DNA of 64,000 nucleotides from an uncultured Flavobacterium sp. Its GTDB lineage: Bacteria; Bacteroidota; Bacteroidia; Flavobacteriales; Flavobacteriaceae. The notes beneath the pieces were generated by a model. It was not told the origin of the DNA and ran no database searches. It saw only the letters and a program-made list of their open reading frames with translations. The position numbers and the translations under genes were made by a program. Shown here piece after piece: positions 59,916 through 64,000 of this stretch. The stretch lies in assembly GCF_951805225.1 (NCBI RefSeq), contig NZ_OX638201.1, positions 4,030,001-4,094,000 of the forward strand. The letters are read 5' to 3'. Position 1 is the stretch's first letter; each line of letters opens with the position of its first letter.

Positions 59916-60608
59916 ATGATTGAACACCTTCACCCCCGAATACTAGAGAACAAAGACTGGGCAACACTTTTATTTGTGTTGACTTTTGCCATTGTTGCTA
60001 TGACTAAATCAGCTTATGAAACTAGATTTAGCGAATTCAGTAAGCTTATTTTCTCTGATAAATACGCAAAGATTTATCGTGACAATAATCATTTGAAAAG
60101 CAGTTTTACCGTTGGTTTGTTTTTTGTACAAATAATATCGTACGCATTTTTCATTCAGCTTACGATGCATATTTTTTCGCAAAATCCTAAAACCGGATCT
60201 TATGGGATCTTAAAAACTGATTGGATTTTATTTATTCAGATTGCCACATTTTTGCTTTATTTCATTCTGGCAAAGTATTTAATCGAAAAAATTGTCGCTG
60301 CTTCATTCAACATCGACGAATTTATGGAGCTTTTTAACTTACAAAAAGTTACATATCGAACATATATTGGCATTTTAATCCTTCCTATTAATGCTGTTTT
60401 GTTCTATTATGACAATATTCCAAAAACTATACCCCTTGTTATCATAGGTATTTCGCTGTGTATTAGTCTCTACTCGTATTTTATTTCAATAAAAACGTAT
60501 CAAAACGTAATAATCGGTAAGTTATTTTATTTTATTTTATATCTTTGCGCTCTTGAAATAGCCCCTTATTATTTTCTTTATTATTGGATTACAAAAGGGA
60601 GTGCTTAG
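59916..60608 (+). CDS. DUF4271 domain membrane protein
   Basis: This 230-residue protein has about six to seven hydrophobic helices. DUF4271 is a Bacteroidetes family of unknown function that often lies next to hemD, as here (14-bp gap). The start at 59916 (MIEHLHPRILENKDW) is chosen because the promoter element overlaps the upstream part of the frame and because the residues before it lack membrane-protein character. Confidence 0.82.
   Translation: MIEHLHPRILENKDWATLLFVLTFAIVAMTKSAYETRFSEFSKLIFSDKYAKIYRDNNHLKSSFTVGLFFVQIISYAFFIQLTMHIFSQNPKTGSYGILKTDWILFIQIATFLLYFILAKYLIEKIVAASFNIDEFMELFNLQKVTYRTYIGILILPINAVLFYYDNIPKTIPLVIIGISLCISLYSYFISIKTYQNVIIGKLFYFILYLCALEIAPYYFLYYWITKGSA
60539..60546 (+). 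promoter_or_regulatory. Internal -7 promoter element before hemD
   Basis: TATCTTTG is an exact TANNTTTG match inside the end of the DUF4271 gene, 76 bp before hemD. It may give hemD its own transcript. Confidence 0.4.
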
Positions 60609-60622
60609 AAAATGTTTATAAT

Positions 60623-61372
60623 ATGAAAGTGAAAACAATTTTGGTGTCACAGCCTGAACCTAAAGTGGAGAATTCTCCTTACTTTGAGCTCCAACAAAAA
60701 CACAAAATAAAAATTGATTTCAGACCATTTATTCATGTGGAAGGGGTTAATGCAAAAGAGATTAGATTGCAAAAAATCGATCTTAATCATTACACTGCGA
60801 TAATTTTGACAAGCCGTAATGCGGTGGATCATTTTTTTAGAGTAGCAGATGAAATGCGTTATAAAGTCCCTGAAGGATTGAAGTATTTCTGCCAATCAGA
60901 AGCAGTTGCATTTTACTTGCAAAAGTATGTAGTGTACAGAAAGCGTAAAATTTATGTGGGAGCAAAAGACTTTGCTGATTTATCTCCATTGATAAAAAAG
61001 TACAAAGACGAAAAATTCTTACTTCCGGCATCTGACCAATTAAATGCAGATGCACCTATTACCTTAAATAATCTAAAGGTAGATTGGACACAAGCCGTGT
61101 TTTACAAAACTGTAATGAGCGACTTATCTGATTTAGCTGATGTTTATTATGATGTTTTAGCATTTTTTAGCCCAACTGGAATAAAATCATTGTTTAAAAA
61201 CTTCCCTGATTTTAAACAAAACGAAACCAGAATTGCTGTTTTTGGAAGCACAACTCAAAAAGAAGCCTTGGATTATGGATTAAGAATTGATATTCTTGCA
61301 CCAACTCCTGAAACGCCTTCTATGACAATGGCTCTTGAAAAATACATCACAGAAGCAAACAAAGGAAAATAA
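60623..61372 (+). CDS. hemD: Uroporphyrinogen-III synthase
   Basis: HemD closes and rearranges hydroxymethylbilane to uroporphyrinogen III in tetrapyrrole synthesis. The 249-residue protein starts at MKVKTILVSQPEP. It has the bilobal family features: IILTSRNAVDHFF near residue 61, the mid linker LLPASDQLNADAP, and FFSPTGIKSLFKNFP and TPETPSMTMALEKYI in the C-terminal lobe. HemD sequences diverge strongly, but length, motif order and the DUF4271 neighbour support the call. Confidence 0.88.
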   Translation: MKVKTILVSQPEPKVENSPYFELQQKHKIKIDFRPFIHVEGVNAKEIRLQKIDLNHYTAIILTSRNAVDHFFRVADEMRYKVPEGLKYFCQSEAVAFYLQKYVVYRKRKIYVGAKDFADLSPLIKKYKDEKFLLPASDQLNADAPITLNNLKVDWTQAVFYKTVMSDLSDLADVYYDVLAFFSPTGIKSLFKNFPDFKQNETRIAVFGSTTQKEALDYGLRIDILAPTPETPSMTMALEKYITEANKGK

Positions 61373-61402
61373 ACCTTAAGAAATAAACAATATTTAAATT
61401 CC

Positions 61403-61438
61403 AAATTCCAAATTAATCACTTGGGATTTGGAATTTTT
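61403..61438 (+). terminator. Intrinsic terminator after hemD
   Basis: AAATTCCAAAT (61403-61413) and ATTTGGAATTT (61426-61436) form an 11-bp perfect stem followed by T residues. Confidence 0.8.
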
Positions 61439-61472
61439 CTTTTTACAACGTTTCGAAAATTCACGACGGACG

Positions 61473-61505
61473 ATCTTTGTCAAAGTTTAATTTTTTGACA
61501 AAGAT
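61473..61505. repeat. 12-bp inverted repeat ATCTTTGTCAAA/TTTGACAAAGAT
   Basis: Perfect arms at 61473-61484 and 61494-61505 with a 9-bp loop lie 98 bp before the Lrp/AsnC gene. It could be an operator or a dispersed repeat. Confidence 0.6.
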
Positions 61506-61603
61506 TTAAAACAACAGATTTACGTTCAATTAAAAGTTTTATCATTAAATTTGATTTCTAACTAAAACCAAATCACTAAAATTAGTTTCAAATTACAACT
61601 CTT

Positions 61604-62074
61604 ATGAAAATCAACTCCCTTTTAATTGAAATCGACGGTATCGACAAAGAAATTCTTCGTTACTTAATGGACGATGCCCGAAAACCAATTTTGCAAATCG
61701 CCAACAAAATAGGAATTTCAGGAGCCGCAATTCATCAGCGTTTAAAAAAACTGGAACAATCCGGAGTAATTTCAGGATCAAAATTTACAGTAAACCCAAA
61801 AGTTCTTGGTTATAACACAATGGCGTTTATTGGTGTTTATCTCGACAAAGCTTCCCGAAACTCTGAAGCCGTAAAAGATTTAAAGAAAATCCCAGAAGTT
61901 CTGGAATGTCATTATACCACAGGAAACTGGTCTGTTTTGATTAAAATCATTTGTCGTGACAACGAACATCTTATGCAACTTTTAAACACTAAAATTCAAG
62001 CCATAGAAGGTGTTTCCAGAACTGAAACCTTTATTTCGTTAGATCAACAAATTGACAGACAAATTCAACTTTAG
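61604..62074 (+). CDS. Lrp/AsnC family transcriptional regulator
   Basis: This 156-residue regulator has an N-terminal winged helix (residues about 10-60, IDGIDKEILRYLMDDARKP and ISGAAIHQRLKKLEQSGVI) and a C-terminal RAM/ACT-like ligand domain (about 70-150). Such proteins bind amino acids and form octamers. The target here is not visible. A 12-bp inverted repeat upstream may be an autoregulatory site. Confidence 0.9.
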   Translation: MKINSLLIEIDGIDKEILRYLMDDARKPILQIANKIGISGAAIHQRLKKLEQSGVISGSKFTVNPKVLGYNTMAFIGVYLDKASRNSEAVKDLKKIPEVLECHYTTGNWSVLIKIICRDNEHLMQLLNTKIQAIEGVSRTETFISLDQQIDRQIQL

Positions 62075-62132
62075 AAATTAGATAATTTGGTAATTTGATA
62101 ATTAGATAATTTTCTAAAAATTCATCAGTGAT

Positions 62133-62165
62133 AAACCCGACAGGTTTTTAAAACCTGTCGGGTTT
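62133..62165. repeat. AAACCCGACAGG palindromic element, copy 2
   Basis: This copy is identical over 33 bp to copy 1 at 34123-34155. It lies in a spacer between convergent genes and is flanked by TTAGATAATT-rich repeats. Confidence 0.88.
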
Positions 62166-62211
62166 GCCTAAATACTGCATAATTGGATAATTTTAAAATC
62201 TATAAAAAACA

Positions 62212-62244
62212 AAACCCGACAGGTTTTAAAAACCTGTCGGGTTT
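62212..62244. repeat. AAACCCGACAGG palindromic element, copy 3 (reversed)
   Basis: This is the reverse complement of copy 2, 46 bp further on. The pair may form larger structures and could end transcription of both convergent genes. Confidence 0.88.
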
Positions 62245-62307
62245 GCTATAAATTATCTAATTTTCTGATTGACTAATTGCAAAATTATCTAATTGGCACA
62301 TTAAAAA

Positions 62308-62994
62308 TTAATTCCTTCTTCCGCCCATATAAATAGACACATAGTACAACAACGTTGCGATCGATCCAATTGCAGCTACAACATAAGTTCTTGCAGCCCA
62401 TTTTAAAGCATCTTTTGCACCAGCTTGTTCTTGTTGCGTTAACATACGTTTGTTTTCTAACCAAGCCAAAGCACGATTACTCGCATCATATTCTACAGGC
62501 AAAGTAATAATCGAAAATAAAGTTGTCGCTGCAAAAATGATGATTCCGATTAACAATAGTTGCGGAAAAGTTCTAATCATTAAAATTCCCGCCAATAAAA
62601 TCCATTGCATATAAGTTGAAGCAATATTTACAATTGGCACTAATTTCGATCGCATTGTCAACCATTCATATCCGATAGAATGCTGAACAGCATGACCACA
62701 TTCGTGCGCTGCAACTGCTGCCGCAGCAACACTTCGATTATTATATACTGCTTCGCTTAGATTTACCGTTTTATCCGTTGGATTATAATGATCTGTCAAT
62801 TGTCCCGGAGTTGAAATCACTCTAACATCACGAATACCATTATCAGCCAACATTTTTTCGGCGATTTCAGCACCGCTCATTCCGTTTTGCAAATGCAGTT
62901 TTGAATATAATTCAAATTTACTTTTTAGTCTCGAACTCACTAACCAGCTAAATAGCATAATAAGTCCTGCAAGAATTAAATACCCCATTCCCAT
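62308..62994 (-). CDS. Zinc metallopeptidase, YugP-like
   Basis: This 228-residue membrane protein has an N-terminal helix, the zinc motif HECGH (97-101) in AAHECGHAVQH, and three to four more hydrophobic segments. It matches the membrane-bound metallopeptidase family of YugP type. The substrate is unknown. It is monocistronic, reading towards the palindromic repeats. Confidence 0.88.
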   Translation of the reverse strand: MGMGYLILAGLIMLFSWLVSSRLKSKFELYSKLHLQNGMSGAEIAEKMLADNGIRDVRVISTPGQLTDHYNPTDKTVNLSEAVYNNRSVAAAAVAAHECGHAVQHSIGYEWLTMRSKLVPIVNIASTYMQWILLAGILMIRTFPQLLLIGIIIFAATTLFSIITLPVEYDASNRALAWLENKRMLTQQEQAGAKDALKWAARTYVVAAIGSIATLLYYVSIYMGGRRN

Positions 62995-63161
62995 ATCTTT
63001 ATATTTTTAATTGTTATTTACTTTAATAATCCAAAAGACGTTTAAAAACAAGCCTTTAACGTCTTTTAGAGAAATAGCAATTTACGAACCATTTTTCTAA
63101 AATGCCAAAATGACATTCAATTTTAGATATTAATTAAGAACTTCGGATGAAAACTGTGAGC

Positions 63162-63200
63162 AAAAAAAAATCCAAATCCCAACAAACGCTGAAATTTGGA
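63162..63200 (-). terminator. Intrinsic terminator after the four-helix gene
   Basis: TCCAAAT (63171-63177) and ATTTGGA (63194-63200) form a stem, with a U-run on the minus strand. Confidence 0.7.
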
Positions 63201-63231
63201 ATTTATCCTAAAATTTAAAATTCAGAATAGC

Positions 63232-63825
63232 TTATAACAATTGATTATTTACTTCTTCAAATTTTGAAATTAAATCATTCAACTTGGATTGTTGTTTTTT
63301 AATTTGTTTTGGACGAATATAAAACCAATTAAAAACTATCCAAAGCAACGTTATTCCGTAAGTAAAAAAAGCCCAGAAAATCGTCATTCTAACGGTATAT
63401 TCATACATATACAAACCAATACCAACTCCGAGTAAAAGAAAATACAAACTCAACATTGTAGATTGCATAAATTGTTGCTTCTTTTTAATTAAAATCAGTT
63501 TCTGTAAATATTCCTGATTGGTTTGAGCAGTAACAATATTTTTATAAGTTGAAACTAATCGGTTATAAAAAGCCAAATAAATAACCATTGCCAAGATCGT
63601 TAAAACGATTCCGATTTTTGTCGAAATAAATTCCGGCTGACAAGTATACCAAACAAAAATAATGAAGGCACAAGTTGCAAAAAGCAAAATATTGGTGATC
63701 CATAAAGTACGCAAACCAGCTTTTTTAAATTGCTTTAATCTTGCCAGTAAATCTTCCATATTGGGCTGACTTACGGTTTGCTTTTTCCATAAATCCTTAA
63801 AGTCTATATTGTTATTGTGGTCCAT
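63232..63825 (-). CDS. Four-helix membrane protein downstream of a sigma factor
   Basis: This 197-residue protein has four hydrophobic segments (about 38-60, 68-86, 118-140, 145-165) and a short cytoplasmic N-terminus with LWKKQTVSQPNMEDLLARLK. No family is recognised. Its start overlaps the end of the sigma factor gene by 14 bp, so it is translationally coupled. Anti-sigma function is a fair guess from this position, but the protein lacks a recognisable zinc-binding anti-sigma motif. Confidence 0.7.
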   Translation of the reverse strand: MDHNNNIDFKDLWKKQTVSQPNMEDLLARLKQFKKAGLRTLWITNILLFATCAFIIFVWYTCQPEFISTKIGIVLTILAMVIYLAFYNRLVSTYKNIVTAQTNQEYLQKLILIKKKQQFMQSTMLSLYFLLLGVGIGLYMYEYTVRMTIFWAFFTYGITLLWIVFNWFYIRPKQIKKQQSKLNDLISKFEEVNNQLL

Positions 63826-64000
63826 TGTCTTTAAATTTTTGAGTCAATTTTTCTTTTATTCTGTGAATCTTCACTCGGGTATTAGCTTCCGAAAGCCCGA
63901 CAATTTTAGCAATTTCAGCTTGTTTGATATCTTCAAGTTCAAGCGAAATAATAATACGTTCCGTTTCCGGTAATTCGGCAATACATTTATACAAAAACTG
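63812..64000 (-). CDS. RNA polymerase sigma-70 family (ECF-type) factor, N-terminus beyond the window
   Basis: The last 62 residues are visible. They form a sigma region 4 with a helix-turn-helix: ELPETERIIISLELEDIKQA and EIAKIVGLSEANTRVKIHRI. This is typical of ECF sigma factors, which bind the -35 element. The gene begins to the right of the window. It overlaps the four-helix gene that follows it. Confidence 0.85.
   Translation of the reverse strand, partial: QFLYKCIAELPETERIIISLELEDIKQAEIAKIVGLSEANTRVKIHRIKEKLTQKFKDNGPQ

Noticed and set aside
62133..62244. Possible CRISPR-like repeats
   Set aside because: There are only two units in opposite orientation with a 46-bp interval and no cas genes. 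They are palindromic elements, not direct repeats with spacers.
1..64000. tRNA, rRNA, insertion sequence or prophage genes
   Set aside because: None was recognised on reading. No cloverleaf scan could be run, so a missed tRNA cannot be fully excluded, but gaps between genes are mostly explained by repeats and terminators.

Overview
The window looks like chromosome of a Flavobacterium-type Bacteroidetes. It is AT-rich, has no visible Shine-Dalgarno sequences, and carries many exact or near-exact TANNTTTG promoter elements. It encodes type IX secretion sorting domains (YPNP...), a TonB-dependent receptor with a carboxypeptidase-regulatory-like N-terminus, Bacteroidetes-only families (DUF4271, DUF4296, DUF3857 transglutaminase-like proteins) and the fused DAHP synthase/chorismate mutase. 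I saw no rRNA, tRNA, IS element, prophage or CRISPR array, but many intergenic inverted repeats.

Layout. 1-760: queA (partial). 1100-12385 (minus): dtd, four tandem DUF3857/transglutaminase-like genes, a MazG-like hydrolase and aroA, with rsgA upstream. 12522-15734: a large VIT/von Willebrand A protein. 15954-20212 (minus): an aromatic amino acid operon (pheA, aminotransferase, tyrA, aroF-chorismate mutase) preceded by a Phe/Tyr-rich leader peptide and a terminator that together look like a ribosome-mediated attenuator. 20461-22598 (minus): a compact three-gene CBASS anti-phage locus (CD-NTase, E2-like protein, four-helix membrane effector). 22789-26427: class I ribonucleotide reductase nrdB-nrdA. 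26764-35198: housekeeping genes including marC-like, an S41 protease, dCMP deaminase, a TerB-like protein and fbp. 35463-37267: a GNAT enzyme and aspartate kinase. 37506-41606: a very large predicted outer-membrane protein and a Lys/Ala-rich secreted protein. 41854-52956: a glycosyltransferase, an OprO/P porin, phoR-phoB, a TonB-dependent receptor, a T9SS protein, a lipoprotein and a mini T9SS protein. 53096-64000: a LuxE-like protein, tyrS, an epimerase, DUF4296, pyrC, a polyprenol-phosphate glycosyltransferase, DUF4271, hemD, an Lrp/AsnC regulator, a zinc peptidase and the end of a sigma factor gene.

The main regulatory discoveries are read directly from the DNA. (1) pheA has a 26-residue leader peptide with six Phe and two Tyr codons, an intrinsic terminator ending about 15 nt before its start, and an 8-nt antiterminator pairing. 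(2) Four promoters around phoB-phoR carry nTAA(C/T) half-sites repeated every 11 bp and set 21 bp (or 10 bp, one half-site unit less) from the -7 element, a likely PhoB operator not known to me for this group. (3) A family of inverted repeats (arms of 24-30 bp, overall 142-168 bp) occurs three times with covarying arm sequences, once between phoB and phoR.

A protein-level oddity is that three of the four tandem transglutaminase-like proteins have replaced both the catalytic Cys and His, while the fourth keeps them. All functional statements come from motif recognition by eye. No homology search or structure prediction was run.
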